DNA of 64,000 nucleotides from contig CAXAMN010021224.1 of assembly GCA_963970005.1 (NCBI GenBank), forward strand, positions 65,921-129,920. Direction: 5' to 3'. The notes under the pieces were generated by a model, which did no database searches, was not told the origin of the DNA, and was given only the letters and a program-made list of their open reading frames with translations. The translations under genes were made by a program, and so were the position numbers. The stretch comes from Durusdinium trenchii (Eukaryota; Sar; Dinophyceae; Suessiales; Symbiodiniaceae). Shown piece by piece: positions 36,901-43,235 of the stretch (the stretch's first letter is position 1; each line of letters starts with the position of its first letter).

Positions 36901-39900
36901 GGGGGAAGGAGGACACGTGAGAAAAGGTGAGGAACGGTGAGGACCTGGTGAGGACCTGGTGAGGACCTTCCCACCATGTGTCATCCAAACGGTGCTTGAC
37001 CTGGTGAGACCGAGTCTTTTTTCGGGCCTGGTGCGGATGGAACCGAAGAGAAACACGTGACGGAGGTGAGGAAGTGGGGAGGAAGTGGGGTGTGCGAAAG
37101 GTGAAGAGATCAGAGGGGGTGGTGGGAGGCCATGTGCGCTAGTAACAAGGACGCTACTAGGGGCGCTCCTGGCCATACTACAGTAGCAAAGGGCATCGCT
37201 ACGAACGGAGCGATCCGATCGGACGCTATTAGTGGCACAAAAGGACCCTTCCGAGTCGCTACATGGGAAGATCATGGAAGTGGAACACCAGCTGTTTGGT
37301 GTTCGAAACATGGTCATCGAATTGGGGGCCAGCCATCCCACCCAACCATGGATTAAGTCGTTCCCAGAAGTGGAGAAGATGGCGGGCGTTCAGCTGGACT
37401 GGTGGACGTTCAGTCAATTGCGAGGAGGAAGAACCGCTTTCTTCATCTTTGTTTCTATATACTGAATAGACCCCCAAATAGAAATAACATCCATGAACAT
37501 TCCCACGAAACATGTCTTTTTTCCACCGTCCCCCGGTCATTATTTGTTTGGGGAGTCACGGTCTATCACAGGGTCCTCGTTGGAGAGGGCGAAACGCCGT
37601 CCTGTTCCGCCAGGTTTGGTCGGCTCGATCGTGTAGGAGATCTATTGCCTATATTCGAAGAACTACCGATTTAAGGGTTTGAATCCCGAACAACCATCTA
37701 TTTTGCCATCTTTTGCTAAGACCACAAAATTCAGGTCAACCGAACTCTCTTAAAGGGTCTTCTCGGAAGGCAAGGACCGGGTTTCGTGGTGCGAGGGAGG
37801 TTTTGAGACGTTTTGCAGCTGTGATCAGCAGGGGAGTGAGGGCCTTCGATCAGCTGAGATCAGCTGAGGACCCCTTGAAGTCCATCTTGGACCACAAACT
37901 CCTCTCTGGACCTTTCAGTTCCTTGCCGCACCGAGATCACGGAGTTCCATGCATCGGTGGGGGGGGCGCATGCCCGCGCCGCGAACTTACCGCGCCCGTC
38001 TGGGTACAAAAGGGCGGAGCACAGGACCTTTGGTGGCGGCCCTTTGAGGTACCACTCTTCAGAGTTGGTCGGCCGCTGGCTGTTTCCCAAGAAGAACTGA
38101 GTTGAAGCAAGACCTGGGGGATAGAGAATTCGAACGCCATTGCTCCTTGTGACCATGCGACAGATGGCGACAGCTGGCCATCTAGTGGTCCGACAAAGGT
38201 GTTCTAGCAAGACAGTTTCATGTTGTGAATCTAGGGATTGATCACATTGAGTGGCAATCATGTTGATCACATGAATCACATTGACATTGACATGAATGTT
38301 GTTGATGGATTGATCTGGAGTGGCAAGGTGTGCTTCGACCCTTTGTTTGGGGGATCCTTTGTTTGGACTCCGTTTCACGGGGCCGCCACACTGCAAAACC
38401 GAACCCGTGACGGAACGGCGCTGATTTCATGCCAGACCCCCAGCAACATGGGTCTTTGCCCGATCCTTGACGCAGAGCGAGTGACAAGCACCAGCATCTA
38501 CCAGGACCTTCCAACAGGTGGTTTTTGGGCACTCCTTGACCTCTAAGAGGCTGTTTATAGACACCTCTTGGAAGGTCCTGGTATTTAACCACTGTTTTCT
38601 TTTTTATTTTTTGCCTGGTTAGTGGATAAAGTCAGTGAAGGTTGGCAGTTGGCATGTGATTTTTGACCACATGTGTTTTTTTGGGCACCAACGATAGAAA
38701 GAGGATTCGGTCCGGTGGTTGGGAGATGCTTCTCGCAAAGGGTGGGGTCAAATGCATCAAGAACACCATGACTTCGGTCCAGGGCCCGGCCCCTCCCCTT
38801 GTCCGAACTCAGGGTCCAATGAGCCGTGATGAAGCAAATCCAATTCATCTCGAACGGCAGAACGGTGAGAGAAACGGTGCTTCAGGCCACGGTCTGTCAA
38901 TTGAAGCTGCCAAACACCGTGACGCCCCAAGCAGGTCCATTTTTTGGTTCCCAGAGGCGACCCTAGACCCGAATCCTCTGGAGGGGTCTGGGGTTTCTCA
39001 CTAATCCCGAGGTTTTGAGGGACCAGTCAGGTTATTTGGAGCGTCTGGGTTCCTCAACTCCTTCGTGCCTCTCCATCGCAGATGCCGACTGTTGGGCCGG
39101 ATGGAGATCCGATCTCCAGTTGTCAAACCCGGAGCCTGTTTCCTAATCAGAAGTGAAGGAATTCACTACAGATGTGTCTCCTGCAGGTAGTTCACCTGGA
39201 ATTTTGATCTATATAAAGCCCCGAACCCCATCTGCCCATCTGTGCGGAGTAGCGTCAGTCGTCGCGTACGCCTAGGCTTTGGGCCCCGCATGTGTATGGG
39301 TGCGCGACTGGCAGACATGGCCACTGGGTGGAACGGGTCGCGGGGCGAGGAGCGGACACTTAGAAAGAAGTCGCATCGCATGGAGATGTGGAGATGTGGA
39401 CCCCTTCAAGACGTTGGTCGCAACGCATATATGTTTTTCGGATTCATGTTCTTTAGTTACCGGGCTGTATGTTGAAACCTCAGATAAGCCCCCTCATTTT
39501 CTTTTCGATTGGACACCGAAACAGTACAATCATGTGTGCCTCCGCACACGCGTTGATCGGTGTGCCAGTCATTTGGTCCATCTTCCCAGACCAGACTTGA
39601 AGCCCACCAAAACACGTTCGGCCAGAATAGTAGGTTTTTCCTCACTTGCAGTTGGAAGGTTGGAAGTGCAGATTTCATGGGCCGGATGTTGTGGGTTAAA
39701 CGATCGATCTTTTTCGAAGACCCCCGTGTTGTTATCGGTCGATGCATGTGATTGTCTTCCGTGTTCTTTCCTTCAATTCACCGTGTCGTGGCAAGGGGCA
39801 CTTTTCAATGATCCAAGCTTGGGGTGATCCATTCGCAGAAAGCTCACAATAGCTCGTGGAAGTACAGTGGGCGTTCTTCGTCCATTTGGAGTTTGTAGTA

Positions 39901-40709
39901 ATGTATACTCTTGATTAATAACCCCTCCATTTCAATTGAACAACCTCTTCATGTGGGGGCGGTTTATCAATCAACAGTCTACATTACTTCCAAGGGGTCC
40001 AGGCACTTCCAAGTCCTTTGACCAGTGGATCTTGACCGTCCGTCCATACCAGGACCTTGAGGTTGAGAATTGCTTTTGGAATTCAGACACGTCACACACA
40101 CACATAGTCACTTGAGATTTTCTTAAGACCCTTTGAACAAATATCTATTGAACAGACCACATGTAAGTTTAAAACTGCTGAAACAGCTTGACCAAACAGA
40201 CCACATGCAACCCCAAAAAACGCTGAACGAGTTTAGTTTGAATTTGATTGAGCAGACCACACGCACACCCAAACGATGTGTTTGAGTTTTCCTCTTTCAA
40301 ACTGAAAAGAGGCACCGGAAAACCTTTCGACTTCCAAGTGCAGCTCAAACCCACGAAGTCGGTCCCACAGCTCCCACAGTCGGTCTCCGTTGAAATGGAG
40401 GACCTGTAGTGATCCGGTGGCAGATGGCCTATAGAGTCGGGTCTCTGGTAGAGTTGGCTTCGGGAGTTCGTCTCAGATTCGTCAACTTGATCGGTGTAGA
40501 GCTCTGAAGGGTCTGGGCGACGTGGGAGGTGAGGAGTTGTTCGCTCTTTTCGGCAACCCCAATTGGTGGGTTCTGCATGGCTCTTCCAACAATAGCAGGG
40601 AGCATGTTGCAATTCTTAAAAGGGTTTTTCTTGAGAAACTTGTTTTTCTCAAGCACTACTTGTACCACTACAACTACCACTACGACTACCACTACTACTA
40701 TGACTACTA

Positions 40710-40793
<84 letters not shown>

Positions 40794-40921
40794 ACTACTA
40801 CTACTACTACTACTACCTCCTACTACTACTACTACTTCTACTACTACTACCAACTACTATAACTACTACTAACTACTACTAACTACTACTAACTACTACT
40901 AACTACTACTACTACTACTAG

Positions 40922-40987
<66 letters not shown>

Positions 40988-42199
40988 GCTACTACTACTA
41001 CTACTACGACGACGACTACGACTACTACGACTACTACGACTACTACGACGACTACGACGACTACGACGACTACGACTACTACGACTACTACGACTATGAC
41101 TATGACTATTACTATTACTATTACTCTGTATACTACTTCTTGCTTGCTTCTTCCTCCTTCTTCGCCTCGTTTTCGTCTCTGAGGAGATCATGACCTTGAT
41201 GGCGAAGTTCACCTCGCGCTTCTACTTCGAACTGGCACCCAACCAAAGCTGGCAGGATCGGAGACTGGGCAGAACATCGAACTCTGTGGATCCTCACAGC
41301 GAAGCGTACTGACTACTGATCGTTTAAACATGGGGTTTGATGGGGTTCTCATGCCACACATGGGGTTGTCCGTACTGTCCCTCAAAAAGGTTTCATGGGG
41401 TTCTCAAATGATCATTGAGTTTCACAAGGGTTGGTTGGCATTTTTAGCAGTATTGACTCTATATTTTGTGTGGTTCAGAAGCCCCCCTCATCATTAGGAC
41501 TTAGGGTGTGCATGTGGATCACATGTGCACAAGCAACACGATTAAAACCAAGTTTTCGTCCTGTGGAAAGGACACAACTGATAAAGTAGTGAACTAAGTT
41601 TGAGTATGACCGAGTCTCAGTAGACATCTCTCGTAAGAAAGCCTGGAAGAGGCAGTTCTGCCTCTATTCGGAAAAAGAAACAGCTGAGATGTTCCCGCCA
41701 TGGCCTTGGCGAAGGAGAGGACACAATCAACCAGGTGCTTGATGGGTTTTGATCCGTGCACTTCTTGGGGATAGATCAGTGCATGCCGTCCTGCTGGTCC
41801 CGCTTGGGCACGCAGCTGTGCAGCCGTGAACACGTCATGGGAACTGGGGACCCAGCAGCACGGAAGGGTCTCTGATCAGAGCGTCCAATCTGCTGGTCAA
41901 GTCCTTGCGCGGGAAGGGGGGATGGGACGGTCACCGTGTTCAGCTGTTCCACGCTCGGTCTGACACCGGTCTCCTGTTTTCGTCATCTGAGGATGCAGAC
42001 TGCGAAGGCTCCTGATCCCATTCCCACCTTGAACTTCACCGTCAGGAGCGTCCCACCGCACTGGTGGTCTGGTGGTCGGGTGGAGCTGGTTGTTGGGCGC
42101 ATTAAGCGCGTTTGGGGCAGCGTGTGGTGCCGATATGGAGGTACCAAGATAGGAGGTACATTCCGTGAAACATGGAAGTGCAGAACAATCCGTTCGTAG
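21724..42199 (+). CDS. CYP: Cytochrome P450 gene, 23 exons, mitochondrial-clan-like
   Basis: Heme-thiolate monooxygenase, expected to activate O2 with electrons from a redox partner and to hydroxylate a small lipophilic substrate; the substrate cannot be inferred. All P450 landmarks occur in order on one strand: hinge MPGPQWPVVG (exon 1), C-helix W in NWHSSRQKLQK (exon 6), I-helix AGLDTT (exon 12), K-helix ETHR (exons 15/16), PERF (exon 19), heme loop FSFGPRMCMGARLA with the Cys ligand at 39293-39295 (exons 20/21), and a C-terminus ending LNFTVRSV (exon 23). Exon phases agree at every one of the 22 joins. Without the 13-bp duplication in exon 1 the chain encodes about 561 residues; from the downstream ATG at 21836 it encodes about 528. 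The basic, Ser/Ala-rich N-terminus and the heme/C-terminal sequence resemble the mitochondrial clan (CYP11/24/27 type). Splice boundaries are inferred without transcripts; those of exons 6, 10, 16, 17 and 18 are the least certain. Confidence 0.93.
22449..22494 (+). CDS. P450 exon 2: first beta-sheet region, KYGLIW
   Basis: Encodes SYEKYGLIWNVTRHS, the counterpart of the 'YGPIxR' segment that follows the A-helix in P450s. The acceptor is CTCAG|G, which completes the Arg codon left open by exon 1. The donor is GA (AGC|GACAAG), in phase 0; the in-frame TGA at 22501 lies in the intron. Confidence 0.88.
22693..22761 (+). CDS. P450 exon 3: beta1/B-helix, VILSEPREMRKVFQQ
   Basis: Encodes GSIMNEPTVILSEPREMRKV and then FQQ. 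This matches the 'vvlsdPe.i..vl..' strand and B-helix of P450s. Acceptor TCTCAG|G; donor GA (CAGCAG|GAGCCG). The heptamer AGCAGGA recurs at the far end of intron 3, so the exact cut point within the repeat is ambiguous, but the protein is unaffected. Confidence 0.9.
23061..23098 (+). CDS. P450 exon 4: EGRYPRG motif
   Basis: A 38-bp exon encoding EGRYPRGLVSDA plus TG of a Trp codon completed by exon 5. 'EGkYP' after the B-helix is characteristic of mitochondrial-clan P450s. Acceptor GAGCAG|G, donor TG|GTGCCG. Confidence 0.88.
23530..23603. repeat. Two-copy 40-bp tandem repeat in P450 intron 4
   Basis: The unit beginning GTGTTCCCCGCCGGA and containing CTCAACCGCGAGCTTCGG is repeated back to back, the second copy truncated. 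It directly abuts the 24-bp minisatellite. Confidence 0.7.
23604..23892. repeat. 24-bp minisatellite in P450 intron 4
   Basis: Around twelve degenerate units of ATGCCAGAAAGAATG + TCAGAAGAT (period 24, half-period 12). Because the unit is a multiple of three and lacks stops, it is open in several frames. One gives repeats of ICQKECQK and another of MPERMSED. It lies wholly inside intron 4, so it is treated as non-coding. Confidence 0.85.
24254..24308 (+). CDS. P450 exon 5: B'-C region
   Basis: Encodes FLHHMNAKLKLPGSKLIE, leading directly into the C-helix of the next exon. Acceptor GCTCAG|G; donor GA (GAG|GACGAG). The hexamer AGGACG is present at both ends of the intron that follows. The phase joins cleanly on both sides. 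Confidence 0.85.
24713..24754 (+). CDS. P450 exon 6: C-helix W-xxx-R
   Basis: Encodes DGPNWHSSRQKLQK. The Trp and Arg of the C-helix contact the heme propionates in P450s. Acceptor CCGCAG|G. I placed the donor at AAG|GCGACG (GC type); a GA donor at 24764 (AGG|GAGTCC) would add three residues and is equally in phase. Confidence 0.88.
25834..25892 (+). CDS. P450 exon 7: D-helix start
   Basis: Encodes DIFGVATASSYCEPVTQAA plus GA of a Glu codon. This matches the segment after the C-helix ('..Y.p.v.eva'). Strong acceptor CTTCTTCTTCAG|G. Donor GC (GA|GCTTCT) gives the right phase for exon 8; a consensus GTGAGT at 25919 is a competing donor but would break the phase. Confidence 0.82.
25936..26450. 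other. AT-rich island in P450 intron 7
   Basis: About 0.5 kb of strongly AT-rich sequence with runs of T and repeated AACAT motifs (26067-26085), sharply different from the roughly balanced composition around it. It holds only short T-rich ORFs. It could be an inserted organellar or foreign fragment or the degenerate remains of an element. Confidence 0.6.
26948..26993 (+). CDS. P450 exon 8: D-helix end
   Basis: Encodes MVMESLEQRTRSGQQ after completing the Glu codon of exon 7. It is amphipathic and helical, of the expected length before the E-helix. Acceptor CAAAG|G, donor GC (CAG|GCGGGC), phase 0. Confidence 0.8.
27487..27555. repeat. Reverse-oriented copy of the 12215/45926 repeat
   Basis: Contains GTCCCATATCCTCAGGT and CTGGCACCCACTCCTGCCCC, the reverse complement of the blocks at 12225-12275 and 45926-45970. 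Inside intron 8. Confidence 0.6.
27637..28028. repeat. Copy 1 of a 0.4-kb direct duplication in intron 8
   Basis: Nearly identical to 29043-29466, from ATGGTTGCTCGCAAGAGC to TAGGCACAGGTGTGGACACAC. Differences are a handful of substitutions plus an 11-bp insertion in copy 2. Both ends lie in CA-dinucleotide runs, suggesting unequal exchange or a repeat-flanked element. Short ORFs on both strands differ mainly by non-synonymous changes, so no protein is called. Confidence 0.9.
27959..28215. repeat. CTAGTAGCG-rich repeat block
   Basis: Several degenerate tandem copies of CCAGGAGCCC(T/C)TAGTAGCG. A second, diverged copy of GTGACTCAAAACCTTAGGCAC follows at 28228-28245. It is part of the dispersed TAGTAGC family seen throughout the window. 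Confidence 0.65.
29043..29466. repeat. Copy 2 of the 0.4-kb direct duplication in intron 8
   Basis: See copy 1 at 27637-28028. This copy carries a short extra segment (AGCACATGGAT) near 29309 and ends in a CA run that passes into CGTTACGAC repeats. Confidence 0.9.
29460..29550. repeat. CA run and CGTTACGACA tandem repeats
   Basis: A CA dinucleotide run is followed by five or so degenerate copies of ACACACGTTACGAC, ending about 40 bp before P450 exon 9. Confidence 0.75.
29590..29713 (+). CDS. P450 exon 9: E-helix, DLRDLIVNAVADVF
   Basis: Longest internal exon (124 bp). It encodes VDLRDLIVNAVADVFTAAML, then GRPLGVSAGRATEEEQPRMCA. This corresponds to the E-helix and E-F start ('dl......fa.e.....lG'). 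GC-rich third positions stand out from the flanking CA-rich repeat. Acceptor CACCAG|G; donor GCGG|GTGTCC, with one base left over. A GTGAGG at 29724 is an alternative donor. Confidence 0.88.
29899..29986. repeat. Dispersed 'GGGGTGCGATCCATGGAGG' palindromic element
   Basis: Intron 9 copy of the family at 16849, 42573 and 50070. The outer arms CACATGTCGGGGTG and CACCCCGACATGTG are perfect inverted repeats of 14 bp. Confidence 0.75.
30520..30607 (+). CDS. P450 exon 10: F-helix region
   Basis: Encodes IGLTAQLTLQPHLKLWPEAS and ATYRELERR. 'LWPEASATYRELE' fits the F-G region of mitochondrial-type P450s. Acceptor CCAAG|GC completes a Gly codon from exon 9. The donor was placed at CG|GTGCCT; a GC donor at 30626 is also in phase, so the 3' edge may be about 18 bp further on. 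Confidence 0.82.
31606..31695 (+). CDS. P450 exon 11: G/H-helix region
   Basis: Encodes EVSMRKTTKDLVFETLARYE then NYEGPEEDLP, a helix plus loop of the type preceding the I-helix. Acceptor CTCAG|G (an alternative, GGGAG|G, lies 4 bp downstream). Donor is the strong CC|GTATGT. Confidence 0.85.
31999..32068 (+). CDS. P450 exon 12: I-helix AGLDTT
   Basis: Encodes FSEEDFPMEVHGIVLAGLDT and TYH. The A-G-x-D-T-T signature (32045-32062) is the oxygen-activating I-helix motif, with the conserved acid and threonine both present. Acceptor CTTAG|G. Donor GC (CAT|GCGGCT) keeps the conserved six-residue spacing from DTT to the Trp in exon 13. Confidence 0.95.
32157..32204 (+). CDS. P450 exon 13: J-helix
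   Basis: Encodes ILLWNMLNLGRFPEAQ, the classic '..W.l..l...P..Q' after the I-helix. The intron before it is only 88 bp and its acceptor (GCTGAG|A) departs from the AG|G rule. Donor GA (CACAG|GAGCAT); the octamer CACAGGAG recurs at the acceptor of exon 14. Confidence 0.92.
32996..33060 (+). CDS. P450 exon 14: J'-helix, ESLRKEVDEVLG
   Basis: Encodes ESLRKEVDEVLGPTAHFTRD and K plus CT of a Leu codon, the 'lr.Ei..vlg' stretch before the K-helix. Acceptor CACAG|G, donor GA (CT|GAGCTT). The in-frame TGA at 33071 lies in the intron. Confidence 0.93.
34399..34442 (+). CDS. P450 exon 15: K-helix ExxR
   Basis: Encodes SEMPYLKAFMRETH and the first base of the ExxR arginine. The Glu (34433-34435) and Arg form the invariant salt-bridge pair of P450s. 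The Arg codon CGC is split C|GC by intron 15. Acceptor GTGAG|G, donor GC (CACC|GCCTCC). Confidence 0.94.
35049..35116 (+). CDS. P450 exon 16: beta1-4/2 sheet
   Basis: Starts by completing the ExxR Arg, then encodes FSAPAPVFSIRFAEEDMTLC and GS, equivalent to '..pP.p......d..l.Gy'. Acceptor TGCGAG|GC. The donor was placed as GA (TCG|GAGAGG) by phase; the 3' edge is uncertain by a few codons. Confidence 0.85.
35386..35469. repeat. Palindromic element with CTAGGGCTCCAA arms
   Basis: Arms at 35386-35402 and 35453-35469 match in 16 of 17 positions. The interior repeats CTTCTCAGAAGG, itself palindromic. Relatives occur at 4627, 14540, 19985, 32697 and 60541. Inside intron 16. Confidence 0.75.
36458..36476 (+). 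CDS. P450 micro-exon 17: VPAHA
   Basis: A 19-bp segment encoding QVPAHA, equivalent to the 'vPkGt' turn. Only the VPAHA reading is recognisable. The edges (acceptor CCAG|C, donor G|GTTCCA) were chosen to keep phase with neighbours and break the AG|G rule at the 5' side. Least certain exon of the gene. Confidence 0.5.
36688..36739 (+). CDS. P450 exon 18: strand before the PERF loop
   Basis: Encodes SRVYMFPGIGPPTSDH and CC of a Pro codon, which fits the 'v......a..rDP..' stretch with SDHP in the usual RDP position. Donor GA (CC|GAGACC) is in phase with exon 19. The 5' edge is uncertain (AG|C chosen; AG|G at 36666 is an alternative). Confidence 0.65.
36798..36867 (+). CDS. P450 exon 19: PERF motif
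   Basis: Encodes LVDEPEKFLPERFLPDQVQA then RKN. FLPERF (36820-36837) is the conserved F.PeRf/PERF signature. Acceptor GCTGAG|G, only 58 bp after exon 18. The donor was placed as GA (AAC|GATGCT); GC at 36871 or GT at 36880 are in-phase alternatives that add 1 or 4 residues. Confidence 0.93.
37869..37917 (+). CDS. P450 exon 20: meander before the heme loop
   Basis: Encodes DPLKSILDHKLLSGPF plus one base. 'DHKLLSGPFsFGP' is the approach to the cysteine loop. Acceptor GCTGAG|G, donor A|GTTCCT. The split Ser codon (A|GC) joins exactly to the next exon. Confidence 0.93.
38499..38583. repeat. Palindromic element, perfect 16-bp arms
   Basis: TACCAGGACCTTCCAA at 38499-38514 returns as its exact reverse complement at 38568-38583. 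Same family as 9401-9501. Inside intron 20. Confidence 0.85.
39276..39319 (+). CDS. P450 exon 21: heme-binding cysteine loop
   Basis: Encodes (S)FGPRMCMGARLADM. The Cys codon at 39293-39295 is the axial heme ligand in the F-x-x-G-x-R-x-C-x-G consensus, read here as FSFGPRMCMG. Acceptor CCTAG|GC, donor GC (ATG|GCCACT). Confidence 0.96.
40656..41135. repeat. ACT/CTA triplet array in P450 intron 21
   Basis: About 0.48 kb of imperfect ACT repeats, turning into CGACTA and finally TATTAC variants. It ends 48 bp before exon 22. Open frames of poly-Tyr, poly-Thr or poly-Leu across it are artefacts of the repeat. Confidence 0.95.
41184..41251 (+). CDS. P450 exon 22: L-helix end and C-terminal sheet
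   Basis: Encodes EIMTLMAKFTSRFYFELAPN then QS and part of a Trp codon. The pattern '.Em..l.a+.....f.LaP' is typical of mitochondrial-clan P450s. It lies just after a 0.5-kb triplet array; acceptor GTCTCTGAG|G. Donor GC (TG|GCAGGA). Confidence 0.92.
41992..42199 (+). CDS. P450 exon 23: C-terminus and stop
   Basis: Encodes MQTAKAPDPIPTLNFTVRSV then PPHW, the usual '..p.p.l.f..rp' ending. The frame then stays open for 45 more codons to TAG at 42197-42199, which is longer than normal. Either this is a lineage-specific tail or one further splice brings an earlier stop. Acceptor ATCTGAG|G. Confidence 0.8.
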
Positions 42200-42572
42200 A
42201 GGAAAATTGTAATCCAAGGGCCTTGAATGATCTTTTTCAGGAGTGTAGTTGGATGGCGGATGGTTGTTCCCGGAAATGGATTCAGCTCTCCGGATCACCC
42301 CTGCGGATGGTCGGATTGACCAAGAACTTGGAGAAGTCTAACATGGTCTGAGATGGTTTCAGGTTGGTATCCACCCAAAAGAAGGTTCCTGTGTCCAATG
42401 GAACCTTGGTGAACATCGTGCGTCAACCAGACTCTAGATTGACATCCTTGCTTGTTGATGCGGTTGTCTTCCCGTTCCTGTTCCATATCTCCTGCGACCC
42501 ACCGGCCCTCACGATGGCTCCTGGTACGCCGCACAGGTCCCATGACACACCTGGTTTTCCTTCGCAAAAACC
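42200..42572. other. Spacer after the P450 stop
   Basis: No convincing exon or polyadenylation signal is visible. Partial relatives of other repeats occur. The start of the next gene cannot be placed. Confidence 0.35.
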
Positions 42573-42692
42573 ACCAGCAGTCACAGAGCTCGGGGTGCGA
42601 TCCATGGAGGTTAGGCTTGAGGTGCCCGAACGTCACATCCACTCACGTGCTTGGGGACGTTTCACACCAGGTACTCGAGCTCTGTGACTCCT
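42573..42692. repeat. Dispersed 'GTCACAGAGCTCGGGGTG' palindromic element
   Basis: The ends GTCACAGAGCTC and GAGCTCTGTGAC are perfect 12-bp inverted repeats. The interior matches the family at 16849, 29899 and 50070 (CCATGGAGGTTAGG, CATCCACTCACGTG). Confidence 0.75.
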
Positions 42693-42762
42693 GGAACATC
42701 GTTTTGGTGTGTGAACACCTTTCTTTTTCACGGGACACCCGGTTCGCGGCGCGGTCGACGAG

Positions 42763-42860
42763 GCGCGGTTCGGTTTCCCCATCGGCACCGGACGGCCTTC
42801 CGTTCGCCTCGTTGGCAGGAACCCATGAACAGATCCCGCTGGAAGCACTGCGCTGGAGCG
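42763..42860 (+). CDS. Candidate exon, unidentified downstream gene
   Basis: Acceptor GACGAG|G, donor G|GTGACT. Encodes GSVSPSAPDGLPFASLAGTH then EQIPLEALRWS. The phase-1 end is matched by the next candidate (43162), together reading ...LRWSGRLYLSAI. Product unknown. Confidence 0.5.
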
Positions 42861-43161
42861 GTGACTGGAGTCTGAAGGGACGGGAAAAAAGCATCGTCCG
42901 GTGTGGTATACCAGTGGCCCGGCCGGTTTGCCATGAAACATTTACAGGTTTTCACACACGAAACACCGTTTTTTGCTGGGAAAGCCCGGTTTATGATGCT
43001 TTGTGGGGCCCCGGGTAAGTGCATCTAGGTCAATGATGCAGATCGCGGGATCCTGGCATAGTCATCCTGGAATAGATAGAACCTGAACAAATAAAATCAA
43101 ACCCAACAACAAATGAAACTGCATAATGTTTTTGGATTGGCTCACATTCTATCTGCTCCAG

Positions 43162-43235
43162 GACGGTTGTATCTTAGCGCCATCCCTGGCCTTTTTGATG
43201 TGGCGATGAAGACCCCTCGAGCGAAAGTCTTCCAG
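43162..43235 (+). CDS. Candidate exon, unidentified downstream gene
   Basis: Acceptor GCTCCAG|GA, donor GC (CAG|GCAGAG). Encodes RLYLSAIPGLFDVAMKTPRA then KVFQ. Phase agrees with 42763-42860. Product unknown. Confidence 0.5.
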
